From Pectobacterium betavasculorum (lineage in GTDB: Bacteria; Pseudomonadota; Gammaproteobacteria; Enterobacterales; Enterobacteriaceae): a stretch of 64,000 bases of DNA. The position numbers and the translations under genes were made by a program. Location of the stretch: assembly GCF_000749845.1 (NCBI RefSeq), contig NZ_JQHM01000010.1, positions 1 to 64,000 of the forward strand, read 5' to 3'. Under the pieces are notes generated by a model. The model searched no databases, had not been told where the DNA came from, and worked only from the letters and a program-made list of their open reading frames with translations. Positions 43,205 to 50,780 of this stretch are shown here, one piece after another. The first letter of the stretch is position 1, and each line of letters starts with the position of its first letter.

Positions 43205-44911
43205 TTAACATTTAAAAAATTTGTTATCTTCACTCAGTTCTAATATTGTATGTTCTTTAATAAAACTCTTTTCAATACTAGATAATTTATCACTCAATAT
43301 TGCGAGTATATATTGACCATCAATTGATGACGCAATATCGAATAATACTCTAATTTGGTTAGGATGTATGGCTTCTATCCCGTCGTGTGCAACGAACCTG
43401 ACAGATTTAGAATTTATTTCAGCTTGGAGTGCTAAATATGCCAAATCTAGTGCTGAAACCTGAGCCTTTTTCTTGCCATCTCCTAGGTTTCCCTTTGAAT
43501 TGACGACTCCTACTGGATCAATCTTGAAGTCATATACACCATTCTTTTCGGAGAATGTTAAAATGAACTCTTCCTCATAGAGCTTTCTTGTGTATATGGA
43601 AAAATATTTGTTGAAAATTTTTATGTTATTGTCAAAATTATCTATTTCCTTCTCTATTTTAATAGATATTTCTTTTATTTTTTCTGTAAGATTACTTGTT
43701 TTTTCTTCATAAGATTTTATTTGCTCCAATGAGCTTTCGAAACTCCCTTTACTTTCGTAAAGCTTATTTAACTCTTTTTGGAGCAGCTGTAAGTCGCTTA
43801 GGCTGCCAAGACTTGATAATTCTTTAAGGATGCTCGACTCTTTTGTTAGCCAAGATGCAAGAAGAACACCCTTAATATTTATTTTTTCATTTAACCCATC
43901 CATTTGCGACTCTATAAACTCAACCTTTTTAAAGATCATCTGGTTGTGAAAATTTAACGCATCTTCAAATGTTTTGGTTAACTTTTCAACTCTGTTAGTT
44001 GCTTCCAAATATAGAGCTTTTAAATCATTCGGATCTGAGTTGTCTTTTTGTTGAAGTAATTCTTCAATAGCTTGTAAGTTTAAGCTTTTTTTCATATTTA
44101 AAGATGCTAAGTCTAAAGATAAAGCTGATACTTCCAATTTTATAGCATTTAGTTCGCGCATTTGTGAATCGTAAGACTCACCTAGGTCATAGTTTTCAAT
44201 TGCGCTATTTCGTTCATCAATATCACGATTTATAATTTCAAGTGACTGTTCTAGTGAGTTTTTTGATTTTATTTTTGTTAGAATGGCAAGCTCAGATTCT
44301 AATTTTTTTAATTTTCTGTTTATTATTTGTTTTTCTGAAAGAATTGAAGGGTTTTCGAATCCGAAAATGAATAGATTTAAAGTTTCATACTCAGCACCTG
44401 AACTTTTATTATATAAGGTTTTTAAAGTGTTAGACATTTTATCCGACGTATCTCGAATAATCCTGCTCATTATTTGACGTAAGCTTGGTTTATCTGCGGA
44501 ACTGAAAAATAGCGCAATCTTCAAGTCTTGGCAAAAAGCTTTGAGGTTGCTGTATTCATTGTCATTAATTTTGCAAAATACTTTTGGTTCGGGCAATGCT
44601 TTTCTTATGATTGTTAATTCATCGCCCTTGCTTGACGTTAGAGTTAGGTTGAACTCAACCTCATTGTCTATTAGAAAGCTTTTGATAAGTGCGTTTGTAG
44701 TTTTAAATTCGGGGTCTGTATAAAAAGATTCTTGCTTTGCACCCATACAGAAATCCAGTGATCTTAAGACTGTTGTTTTACCGACACTATTACCAGTTCC
44801 TGATAGATCAGTAGTGCTTTTATCTAATATTAGGTTAACGCCCTTGTGAAATAAAACCTTTCTTATCTCCCCTAAATAAGGTGATTTAACAATCAACTCC
44901 TTTAGAAACAT
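43205..44911 (-). CDS. ABC-3C system ATPase (DUF2326, SMC-like)
   Basis: 568 residues. SMC/Rad50-like ABC ATPase: Walker A GTGNSVGKTT (38-47), a long coiled-coil centre (~190-440), and the C-terminal half with KKAQVSALDLAYLAL (signature-like) and FVAHDGIEAIHPNQIRVLF (DUF2326 terminal motif). This is the ATPase of three-component ABC-3C systems proposed as phage-defence or conflict systems, in which the ATPase senses and a partner acts. It overlaps the middle-component gene by 10 bp. Confidence 0.9.
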   Translation of the reverse strand: MFLKELIVKSPYLGEIRKVLFHKGVNLILDKSTTDLSGTGNSVGKTTVLRSLDFCMGAKQESFYTDPEFKTTNALIKSFLIDNEVEFNLTLTSSKGDELTIIRKALPEPKVFCKINDNEYSNLKAFCQDLKIALFFSSADKPSLRQIMSRIIRDTSDKMSNTLKTLYNKSSGAEYETLNLFIFGFENPSILSEKQIINRKLKKLESELAILTKIKSKNSLEQSLEIINRDIDERNSAIENYDLGESYDSQMRELNAIKLEVSALSLDLASLNMKKSLNLQAIEELLQQKDNSDPNDLKALYLEATNRVEKLTKTFEDALNFHNQMIFKKVEFIESQMDGLNEKINIKGVLLASWLTKESSILKELSSLGSLSDLQLLQKELNKLYESKGSFESSLEQIKSYEEKTSNLTEKIKEISIKIEKEIDNFDNNIKIFNKYFSIYTRKLYEEEFILTFSEKNGVYDFKIDPVGVVNSKGNLGDGKKKAQVSALDLAYLALQAEINSKSVRFVAHDGIEAIHPNQIRVLFDIASSIDGQYILAILSDKLSSIEKSFIKEHTILELSEDNKFFKC

Positions 44912-45141
44912 ATTACAATATCTCCATTTTCGTTCAGCTCTATTAAATCAAGTAGATACAACCAGTTCAGTGTGTACATATATTGTACAAATGTTATTTT
45001 TGAAGTTGTTTTTTTTCTGAATTTATCAAATAAATCAATGCTATCGAGAGTAGACGATGCTTGCTCTCGGATGCACTGTATTAATTTTGCCCCAAGGTAG
45101 TAAATAGTATACTGAGGTCTTATGCTATTAGATAGAATCAT
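44902..45141 (-). CDS. ABC-3C middle component
   Basis: 79 residues: MILSNSIRPQYTIYYLGAKL through DLIELNENGDIVICF. Size, position between the ATPase and the CTD gene, and the LDSIDLFDKFRK/ TLNWLYLLDLIEL winged-helix-like layout fit the ABC-3C middle component (MC6-type). Couples to its neighbours: ATGA with the upstream CTD gene and a 10-bp overlap with the ATPase. Confidence 0.75.
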   Translation of the reverse strand: MILSNSIRPQYTIYYLGAKLIQCIREQASSTLDSIDLFDKFRKKTTSKITFVQYMYTLNWLYLLDLIELNENGDIVICF

Positions 45142-45737
45142 ACTGGTTTTTCCAGAACTTTACATTCTACAAAAGCATGGAAGACAATATACTCGGCATG
45201 CATTTCTATTTCCTCTATTGTTACCGTTCCTGCGTCTATGGAGGTAATACATGTTTGTCTTACATGTTCAATAACGCAGGCTATTATATCATCTGAATTG
45301 GTCTTGATAAGCTCTCTTTCGAAATTCTTTCTTTCTTCTTTGTTGGTTATTTTTTTTAAATTTTCCTTATTCTTAATTTTTATTTCACCAACACAGTCTT
45401 TATAACAAGAGTTTATACGACCTAAGGCTTTTTCCCTAGCGGTTGGGATTTTTTCGTTTAGAGCTATATATGACTTCTCGATCATACCGTTGTAGAGATA
45501 ATAATCTTCAATTTTATCTCTGTATTTAATCACATCATTGTGATCTATTTTATCATCAATGTCATAAGAAGCATAATCATCCGAGGAACTATTATCATGC
45601 AAGTAATCACCGGATGAAATTATTGAAACTAGATTCATGAAAATCGAAGGTGAACGCACAATATCCAAAGATGAATTATTGAAAATGTTTTGAGTGTTTG
45701 TTGAGCGGTATCCACCTTTTTGAGATATCTCGTTCAT
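45138..45737 (-). CDS. ABC-3C C-terminal-domain (CTD) protein
   Basis: 199 residues. Begins MNEISQKGGYRSTNTQNI, a short motif that recurs in the small membrane protein encoded upstream. The C-terminal half (IEDYYLYNGMIEKSYIALNE, ... VFHAFVECKVLEKP) fits the ABC-3C CTD, whose ending is usually DAFIxCKIFENP-like. CTD proteins usually carry an effector domain; here the N-terminal part is short, acidic and serine-rich (HDNSSSDDYASYDIDDKIDH), with no recognisable enzyme. Confidence 0.78.
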   Translation of the reverse strand: MNEISQKGGYRSTNTQNIFNNSSLDIVRSPSIFMNLVSIISSGDYLHDNSSSDDYASYDIDDKIDHNDVIKYRDKIEDYYLYNGMIEKSYIALNEKIPTAREKALGRINSCYKDCVGEIKIKNKENLKKITNKEERKNFERELIKTNSDDIIACVIEHVRQTCITSIDAGTVTIEEIEMHAEYIVFHAFVECKVLEKPV

Positions 45738-45997
45738 TTATCGGTACCTCCGGGTTTACTCCCTAAGGATATGGTTTGAGTGTTAGTAGAGTGTGAGCCA
45801 CCTTTCTGAGTTACATGAATGCTCGAACCGGAATGTGCTTGTTGGCTTTTGGCGAATGTGCCCAAAAATGCCAAAAATAAACTGAGTGAGGTAAAATAAA
45901 ATGCATTATTTTTCAATAAAAAACCGGCAGTTAGAGCACATAATGCCCCAATTAGGCTGAGGATTCTTATAGAGATTCTGATCACAATTAACTCCAT
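45734..45997 (-). CDS. Small membrane protein of ABC-3C operon
   Basis: 87 residues from MELIVIRISIRILSLIGALC. Two hydrophobic segments (~8-28 and ~34-50) and a cytosolic or periplasmic tail containing HVTQKGGSHSTNTQTI. The tail repeats the Q-K-G-G-x-x-S-T-N-T-Q-x-I motif found at the start of the CTD protein. Its stop overlaps the CTD gene start (ATGA). A membrane effector in place of the missing CTD effector domain is a plausible reading, not proven. Confidence 0.6.
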   Translation of the reverse strand: MELIVIRISIRILSLIGALCALTAGFLLKNNAFYFTSLSLFLAFLGTFAKSQQAHSGSSIHVTQKGGSHSTNTQTISLGSKPGGTDK

Positions 45998-46069
45998 GTT
46001 AATCGACTGAGAGCGACTTAGCACTCTCTTATCATTATGGGTATGTGAGGATAATGCATTGTAGTGCAT

Positions 46070-46526
46070 GAATTTGCATCAGTAATTAGTGATTTTTCAT
46101 AAACCAAGGTATCTGCTCATACGGTTGTCCATTATTTTACTTACAGTGAGCGATTGCCCACAGCCTTTCGGTGGTGCCAGTCCAGATGCCTTTGAGCAGA
46201 CCTCTTCATGAGGACAGGTAATGTCTATGGTTGTGGGGGAGTCTTGGTATTTTAAAACTTAACCCTTCTGTGCAAATTCAAACGGTGTGATCATTTCGTT
46301 AAGGGTGGCGTCGCGAAAATCAACCCTCCATTGGTGTAAAAGGTGAAGCTATCCGAGATGCTTGGTCTTACAGATCTTGGCTGCGCAAACATTACTTTGC
46401 TTTACAGCTTATCTTGCCCTCGTAAGTAGACTTTAATCGCCTCCGTATATTCTATAAACACAAAAATTGATGTACGCTTTGATGTGCATTATGCTGTATG
46501 CAATAAAACATACTTTTAGGTGGGTT
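46070..46526. other. Intergenic region between ABC-3C operon and yafN
   Basis: About 450 bp. On the minus strand a short frame (46262-46330) reads NEMITPFEFAQKG and stops, like a transposase end but too short to assign. The yafN promoter and operator occupy the right end. Confidence 0.4.
46496..46513. promoter_or_regulatory. Inverted repeat in yafNO promoter
   Basis: GTATGCAATAAAACATAC (arms GTATG/CATAC), 13 bp before the yafN ATG. Toxin-antitoxin operons are normally autorepressed at such repeats. Confidence 0.55.
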
Positions 46527-46820
46527 ATGGAACGCATCCTCGCAGAAAAATCTATCAACATCACTGAGTTAAGAAAGAACCCGGCGAAGTATTTTATTGA
46601 TGAGCCGGTTGCCGTTCTTTCCAACAACCGTCCTGCTGGCTACATGGTCAGTGCCAAGGTGTTTGAAGAACTGATCGATCTGTTGGAAGAGAAGCAGGGC
46701 AGGGTTCATACCGCTGCGCGGTTCAGGCCAACGGCTGAGCGTTTAAGTGATATTGCGGATGGTGGGCAGAAACTGCTGCAAAACGCCTCCGACAAGGATC
46801 TGACCGAGTTCACGGAATGA
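46527..46820 (+). CDS. yafN: Antitoxin YafN
   Basis: 97 residues, the E. coli length. MERILAEKSINITELRKNPA, then EPVAVLSNNRPAGYMVSAKV, is a Phd/YefM-type antitoxin. It neutralises YafO and represses the operon. The start is chosen by family length; an earlier ATG is 57 bp upstream. Four-base overlap with yafO. Confidence 0.95.
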   Translation: MERILAEKSINITELRKNPAKYFIDEPVAVLSNNRPAGYMVSAKVFEELIDLLEEKQGRVHTAARFRPTAERLSDIADGGQKLLQNASDKDLTEFTE

Positions 46821-47221
46821 GTATCAGGATTTTCAAGTCAGCACTGATCCGTAAGCAATTGAGCCAACAAGAGCTTGATGATTTGGCGGCGGATTTTCTT
46901 TCCTACAAAAAGGATGGCGTGTTGCCAGATACCTTTGGTCGTGATGCACCCTATGATGATGACCGCACCTATCCCTTGGTAAAAGAAGAACAAGTGGCCC
47001 ACATTCATCTTGCCGATGCGGATGCCCCTTTCCCGAAGTTTTTACGACAGTTCAAACGAACCAGCGATCAGGCGCATTTGGTATACTGCCAAGGTGCGAT
47101 GGATCCTGATGCCTACCTGCTGATTATCATCCTTAAACCCGAAGCGCATAAAATGGCACGCAACAATAACCATATGCATAAGATCGGGATGATGGCAGAA
47201 GCGTTCAGGATGAAGCATTAA
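46817..47221 (+). CDS. yafO: mRNA interferase toxin YafO
   Basis: 134 residues. Ribosome-dependent mRNA endonuclease toxin. Conserved LSYKKDGVLPDTFGRDAPYD, VAHIHLADAD, AHLVYCQGAMD and NNHMHKIGMMAEAFRMKH. Coupled to yafN. In E. coli yafNO sits in the dinB operon under LexA; here it is inside the thrW element, 29 kb away, and may help stabilise it. Confidence 0.95.
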   Translation: MSIRIFKSALIRKQLSQQELDDLAADFLSYKKDGVLPDTFGRDAPYDDDRTYPLVKEEQVAHIHLADADAPFPKFLRQFKRTSDQAHLVYCQGAMDPDAYLLIIILKPEAHKMARNNNHMHKIGMMAEAFRMKH

Positions 47222-47263
47222 GTCGGTCAAAAAACACTCTGTCATTTAGGGCAGAAAAACATA

Positions 47264-47284
47264 TGGGGGCATCATTGGGGGCAT
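47264..47284. repeat. Integrase arm-type repeats, right end
   Basis: TGGGGGCAT at 47264 and 47276, 12 bp apart, mirroring the TGGGGGTAT pair of the left end with the same spacing. Consistent with the other arm of the att site. Confidence 0.65.
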
Positions 47285-47344
47285 GTAGGTAGTTGAAACA
47301 GAATATTAATTAATATTATCAATGCAATACGTCTCAGGTATTGT

Positions 47345-47360
47345 TCCTATTATCGCACCA
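47345..47360 (+). repeat. attR: degraded copy of thrW 3' end
   Basis: TCCTATTATCGCACCA equals the last 17 nt of thrW minus one G. It defines the right boundary of the element. Confidence 0.7.
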
Positions 47361-47377
47361 GTTAAATCAATCACTTA

Positions 47378-48538
47378 CTAAATATCTCCTATTGTTCCGT
47401 TGCTAACGTGGGACAGATTTGGGACACAAACGTTAAAAACAGCATCAATTTGTCGTGCGTGCTCGGTGAGATGATTGGGTGCCAGATGCGCATAGCGTCG
47501 AACCATCTCTATAGATTCCCACCCGCCCATTTCCTGCAATACAGATATTGGCACTCCAGCTTGCACCAGCCAGCTTGCCCATGTGTGCCTCAGATCGTGG
47601 AACCTAAAATTATCTATCCCTGCTCGTTTTAGCGCTGCTCTCCATGCCGTGTTGGCATCGTAGCGCATTTTTCTTACAACCGGGCTTTTCGTTCCGTCTG
47701 GCTTCGTGCAACTTTCCCTATACACGAAAACCCAACGGTGATGATGGCCTATTTGTTTTTTCAGCACGCGACATGCAGTATCGTTTAGCGCGATCCCGAT
47801 AGCTCTGTTAGATTTGCTGTCTTCGGGATTAACCCATGCTACGCGACGCTGCATATCTATTTGTTGCCACTCCAGATTGATGATGTTCGACCGACGAAGG
47901 CCAGTAGAGAGCGCGAATTCTACTACTGACTTTAATGGCTCTGGGCATTCATCAATCAGCCTTTTGGCCTCGTGAGGCTCAAGCCTGCGTATGCGTCTGT
48001 TTTTTGGCGATGGCACTTTGATATTTGGTGCTCTCTCCAGAACGCGCCAGTCCCTCTCTGCTGCTCTCAATAGTGCTTTTATAAAAGCAAGGTGAGTCGC
48101 CTTTGTTGCTGTAGCGGCTGGCTTCGGAGTATACATCGGGATTTCCTTTCCCCGCTTCCTTGCAGCTTCGGCTTGTGATTTCCAGTTCTCTTCGTGCCTG
48201 CGATTCACCATCTTTTGCACTGCTGAATAAATTTTGGCCTCGTTAATGTCCTTTAGCGCAACGCCTGAAAAATACTGCATCCAGAAACCAATCCTGCTTT
48301 TATCATCGTCCAGTGATTTTTTGTTGGCTTTTTCCTCTATCCATCTCAAGCACGCTTCTTCGAATGTGATAGACGGGAACTCGCCTAACTTGCTAACTCT
48401 CCACGCCTCGGCCTTTAACTTGTCGTGCAACTCCTGAGCCTGCCTTTTGTCCTCTGTTTTAAGTGACTGTTTAACTCTGCTGCCGTCTGGCGCTGTGAAA
48501 CTCGCGTACCAAACGGAACTCCTGCGGAAGATTGACAT
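47378..48538 (-). CDS. int: Phage tyrosine integrase
   Basis: 386 residues from [20 protein letters not shown], start behind an AGGAGGT site. Catalytic residues in [19 protein letters not shown] (Arg), [16 protein letters not shown] (His-x-x-Arg) and the terminal [10 protein letters not shown] tyrosine. Distinct from the P4-type integrase. Repeats TGGGACA at 47409 and 47420 (11 bp apart), inside its 3' end, are likely its arm sites. Confidence 0.94.
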   Translation of the reverse strand: MSIFRRSSVWYASFTAPDGSRVKQSLKTEDKRQAQELHDKLKAEAWRVSKLGEFPSITFEEACLRWIEEKANKKSLDDDKSRIGFWMQYFSGVALKDINEAKIYSAVQKMVNRRHEENWKSQAEAARKRGKEIPMYTPKPAATATKATHLAFIKALLRAAERDWRVLERAPNIKVPSPKNRRIRRLEPHEAKRLIDECPEPLKSVVEFALSTGLRRSNIINLEWQQIDMQRRVAWVNPEDSKSNRAIGIALNDTACRVLKKQIGHHHRWVFVYRESCTKPDGTKSPVVRKMRYDANTAWRAALKRAGIDNFRFHDLRHTWASWLVQAGVPISVLQEMGGWESIEMVRRYAHLAPNHLTEHARQIDAVFNVCVPNLSHVSNGTIGDI

Positions 48539-48759
48539 ATTGATACCTCCTGATCTGCCGCGTTCACGGCAGTAGTGTTGATCGGATTGTCTACTGCCGC
48601 AATGCAGGCTCGACGAGTAAATAGATAGGGTGATGATTTTTTGGCGGGATTCTTTCGTGAATATGCAATACGTCCGGCACGGCACCAGGCTGATAGTGTA
48701 TCTTCATCAATACCTATAAATGCGGCGGCTTCTTTTCTAGTTAGCGTTATTTTCTCCAT
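48415..48759 (-). CDS. Excisionase-like helix-turn-helix protein
   Basis: 114 residues. N-terminal helix-turn-helix [35 protein letters not shown]-terminal part basic. It overlaps the integrase start by 124 bp, as excisionase and int genes often do in phages. The overlap fixes relative expression. A second start at 48783 is possible but lacks support. Confidence 0.7.
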   Translation of the reverse strand: MEKITLTRKEAAAFIGIDEDTLSAWCRAGRIAYSRKNPAKKSSPYLFTRRACIAAVDNPINTTAVNAADQEVSICQSSAGVPFGTRVSQRQTAAELNSHLKQRTKGRLRSCTTS

Positions 48760-48766
48760 AATTCCC

Positions 48767-48988
48767 TCACTTAGCTTCAGCATCCACGACGCGCACGAAA
48801 TAGCTCAGCCACAACTTTGCACTGAATGAATTAGGCGGCAGGGCGGTTATGCGTTTAGCGTGTTTGTCGAGAATGCGGGTGATAATCGGATCGTGGTTTT
48901 TTTTCGGCTGGCCTGCTGTCGCGTTGATGATTTCGCTACGGCAAGACTTAGCAACGCTTCTGATAGCGTTCTCCGTTTCAGTATTCAT
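48767..48988 (-). CDS. Small phage early protein
   Basis: 73 residues, MNTETENAIRSVAKSCRSEI and RITALPPNSFSAKLWLSYF. Unrecognised. Its start overlaps the stop of the next upstream small frame (ATGA at 48985-48988). Confidence 0.55.
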   Translation of the reverse strand: MNTETENAIRSVAKSCRSEIINATAGQPKKNHDPIITRILDKHAKRITALPPNSFSAKLWLSYFVRVVDAEAK

Positions 48989-49077
48989 ACAATTGAGATA
49001 AAGGCATAAACAGAGCACAAAAAAGCCGCTGTGATAGCGGCTATGGCGAGCGTTGCGGCTGGGGTTGTTCGCTTCAT
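48985..49077 (-). CDS. 30-residue membrane peptide
   Basis: MKRTTPAATLAIAAITAAFL plus ten residues ending SIV: one hydrophobic segment. Both ends are fused to neighbours through ATGA overlaps, and the frame is intact, which supports translation. Too short for family assignment. Confidence 0.5.
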   Translation of the reverse strand: MKRTTPAATLAIAAITAAFLCSVYAFISIV

Positions 49078-49349
49078 GACACTTCAACCTCACTCCTGAA
49101 GGCCGTTTCAATCTCCATCGATAATCGCGCTATATGCTGTTCTACGGCCTGCAAAGTCTGCACGTCAGAGGTCATCACTTCCAGGTGGCACAATCGGACA
49201 ATAAGCTGTGACAGCTTCGGGAAATAGCCAATATTTGATAGATACTCACCGCCTGCATCCTTTCCCTCTTTCTTCGTCTTGCGCTCCTGCAAAACGTATT
49301 GATACTGGTCTGCTGTAATGACGTATTTGTCACCGATGCTGATTTCCAT
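49074..49349 (-). CDS. DUF5405-like phage protein
   Basis: 91 residues. MEISIGDKYVITADQYQYVL and EGKDAGGEYLSNIGYFPKLS resemble small DUF5405 proteins of P2-like phages. Function unknown. ATG at 49349 with GGAGA upstream; stop overlaps the next small frame. Confidence 0.6.
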   Translation of the reverse strand: MEISIGDKYVITADQYQYVLQERKTKKEGKDAGGEYLSNIGYFPKLSQLIVRLCHLEVMTSDVQTLQAVEQHIARLSMEIETAFRSEVEVS

Positions 49350-49388
49350 AATCATCTCCAAAAATAAGCCCCGCAATCGCGGGGCTGG

Positions 49389-49559
49389 TTAGTCGTCGTT
49401 GACCGGAGCGCAGAGTAACGTTGCCGCTGGTCTCTTTTCGTGAATTAACGTTATCCAATTCTGACACTCGTTAAACGTCATAACGCGCTCAGAAACTGGC
49501 AGAGCATCGCAGTAATCATTGCCGCATGCGCTAACGAGTAGAATGAATCCGATAATCAT
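49389..49559 (-). CDS. Small phage lipoprotein-like protein
   Basis: 56 residues, MIIGFILLVSACGNDYCDAL with a lipobox-like LVSAC, then a short mature part with three more cysteines. Its ATG overlaps the stop of the upstream early protein (ATGA at 49556-49559). Confidence 0.55.
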   Translation of the reverse strand: MIIGFILLVSACGNDYCDALPVSERVMTFNECQNWITLIHEKRPAATLLCAPVNDD

Positions 49560-50431
49560 GATTTGCCATTCGGCTGGGGAGCGGCGGCAATCATGGCTTG
49601 ATAGATCACTTGCGGACTGTTCCCGCCTGTTTCTTCCAAATGTTTACGCGCAGCCGCGCCACCGGCTTTAATCATCGCTATGCTTGCATTGAGTGGAACA
49701 ACCGCCCAACCTTCCGGTATAGCCGGATAGTTGCCGCCTGCATTTGGATGTAGAGCACGGATGCCTTCTTCGATATCGCGTAGCGTTTCTGAATAATCCA
49801 GTTGCGCATCGTTACCGAATTCGAACGTGCCGGTGTCTGGGTCATGCCGACCGTGTTCGCTATCGTAAGCCTCTCGCTTCTTCTCCACCCACTGCGCAGC
49901 AGCTACGATGCCATCACGATAGAATGATATGGTTGGCGTCACTTGTTCGGAATTACCGGACAACTTGACCATATCGGTAGTTTCACCGGAATGCTTGGTA
50001 CCTTCATTGATGAGGGTACCAGACTGGAGCATTGCGGCGCGGCAGGCGTTGTAGCCATTCATAAAATCAACAGGGCTTGCTGTGTGAATATCCCCCTTTA
50101 ATTGAAGCAAAGTGATGTTTTCTTCTGTCAATTCATCAGGCACTACAGGCAGGGGTGGGGCGGTGAATAGTGGCTGAGAGCGCCAAAACTTAACTTCACG
50201 CCCCAAAATTCTGGCCGCGTGCGCCATAGGTGAATTATCCTCGGCGTCTGAAATCACATTTTGGAGCGTGGGCGCTTTTAAATATGTGAGATAGTCAGGC
50301 ACTTCCACCGTCAACTCCAACAGACCACCGATTAACCATAATAATTCTCCCGTCTTAATCTCTTTTCGTAACCACTCCAAAGTCACCGATAACGGAACAG
50401 TGGAAAAGTGATCGGGCTGCTCAGCACTCAT
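49556..50431 (-). CDS. Phage early-region protein
   Basis: 291 residues. The C-terminal segment (YPAIPEGWAVVPLNASIAMI, VIYQAMIAAAPQPNGKS) is the recurrent tail of phage early proteins (Ea-type). The N-terminal half is of unknown fold; it includes MNGYNACRAAML. First gene of the leftward phage operon. Function unknown. Confidence 0.65.
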   Translation of the reverse strand: MSAEQPDHFSTVPLSVTLEWLRKEIKTGELLWLIGGLLELTVEVPDYLTYLKAPTLQNVISDAEDNSPMAHAARILGREVKFWRSQPLFTAPPLPVVPDELTEENITLLQLKGDIHTASPVDFMNGYNACRAAMLQSGTLINEGTKHSGETTDMVKLSGNSEQVTPTISFYRDGIVAAAQWVEKKREAYDSEHGRHDPDTGTFEFGNDAQLDYSETLRDIEEGIRALHPNAGGNYPAIPEGWAVVPLNASIAMIKAGGAAARKHLEETGGNSPQVIYQAMIAAAPQPNGKS

Positions 50432-50546
50432 CTGTCACAACCAACTGGAAGACATTCATTTAGGATGAATGGCTACGACATTTGGTCGAGATGGCGCTCG
50501 CCAATAACCGAGAATAACGCTGCCGTTATTTTCCCGCGGAAGCAGC

Positions 50547-50780
50547 ATGGCTAACCTTAGTGTGGCAAATCTGCGAAAGGATATTGCAGTAGCTGATTAT
50601 GAAAAAACTATTCAGACGACGTTTCGTGATGTGTCAGATGCTCTTGATGCAACGGATACATTACGGCGGGAAGCGTTGGCACAGGAAAGCGCTGACCTCG
50701 TTTTTCAAAGAAAATCTGAAGTAATACAAAGAAGGGCGTCCTATCGGAACGTTCTTATACCCCCACGATATTGCTGGTGA
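50547..50780 (+). pseudogene. Fragment of outer-membrane efflux (NodT/CusC-type) gene
   Basis: The frame reads MANLSVANLRKDIAVADYEK then IQTTFRDVSDALDATDTLRR, which is the conserved C-terminal coiled region of TolC-like efflux lipoproteins. The 5' three quarters are missing, and after residue ~55 the sequence no longer follows the family. No full gene remains in the window. Probably chromosomal debris at the phage junction. Confidence 0.7.

Larger units (their letters stand above)
25466..47360. mobile_element. thrW-integrated mobilizable plasmid-like element
   Basis: About 21.9 kb bounded by the thrW 3' end and a degraded copy of it at 47345. Contents in order: integrase, AlpA-like regulator, unknown small genes, H-NST-like protein, XRE/ImmA-IrrE pair, RepL-like protein with iteron-like repeats, retron, lipoproteins, methyltransferase, MobQ relaxase and oriT, mobilization-type genes, PilV, ABC-3C operon, YafNO. 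The combination of integrase, replication protein and mob/oriT is that of an integrated mobilizable plasmid or IME. It is AT-rich relative to the flanks. The imperfect right repeat and the interrupted relaxase suggest it is no longer freely mobile. Confidence 0.85.
47361..50540. mobile_element. Prophage remnant with second integrase
   Basis: About 3.2 kb: integrase, overlapping excisionase-like gene and a leftward early operon of small genes, with no structural genes. It abuts the attR of the first element and stops at a fragment of an efflux gene. The right boundary is not seen as a clear repeat. Confidence 0.7.

Noticed and set aside
46262..46330. Possible IS transposase C-terminal remnant
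   Set aside because: Only ~20 codons (NEMITPFEFAQKG) with an in-frame stop upstream; too short to assign to a family.
46490..46513. Possible LexA box upstream of yafN
   Set aside because: CTGT is followed by AAAC instead of ACAG at the right spacing; the GTATG/CATAC repeat is a better reading.
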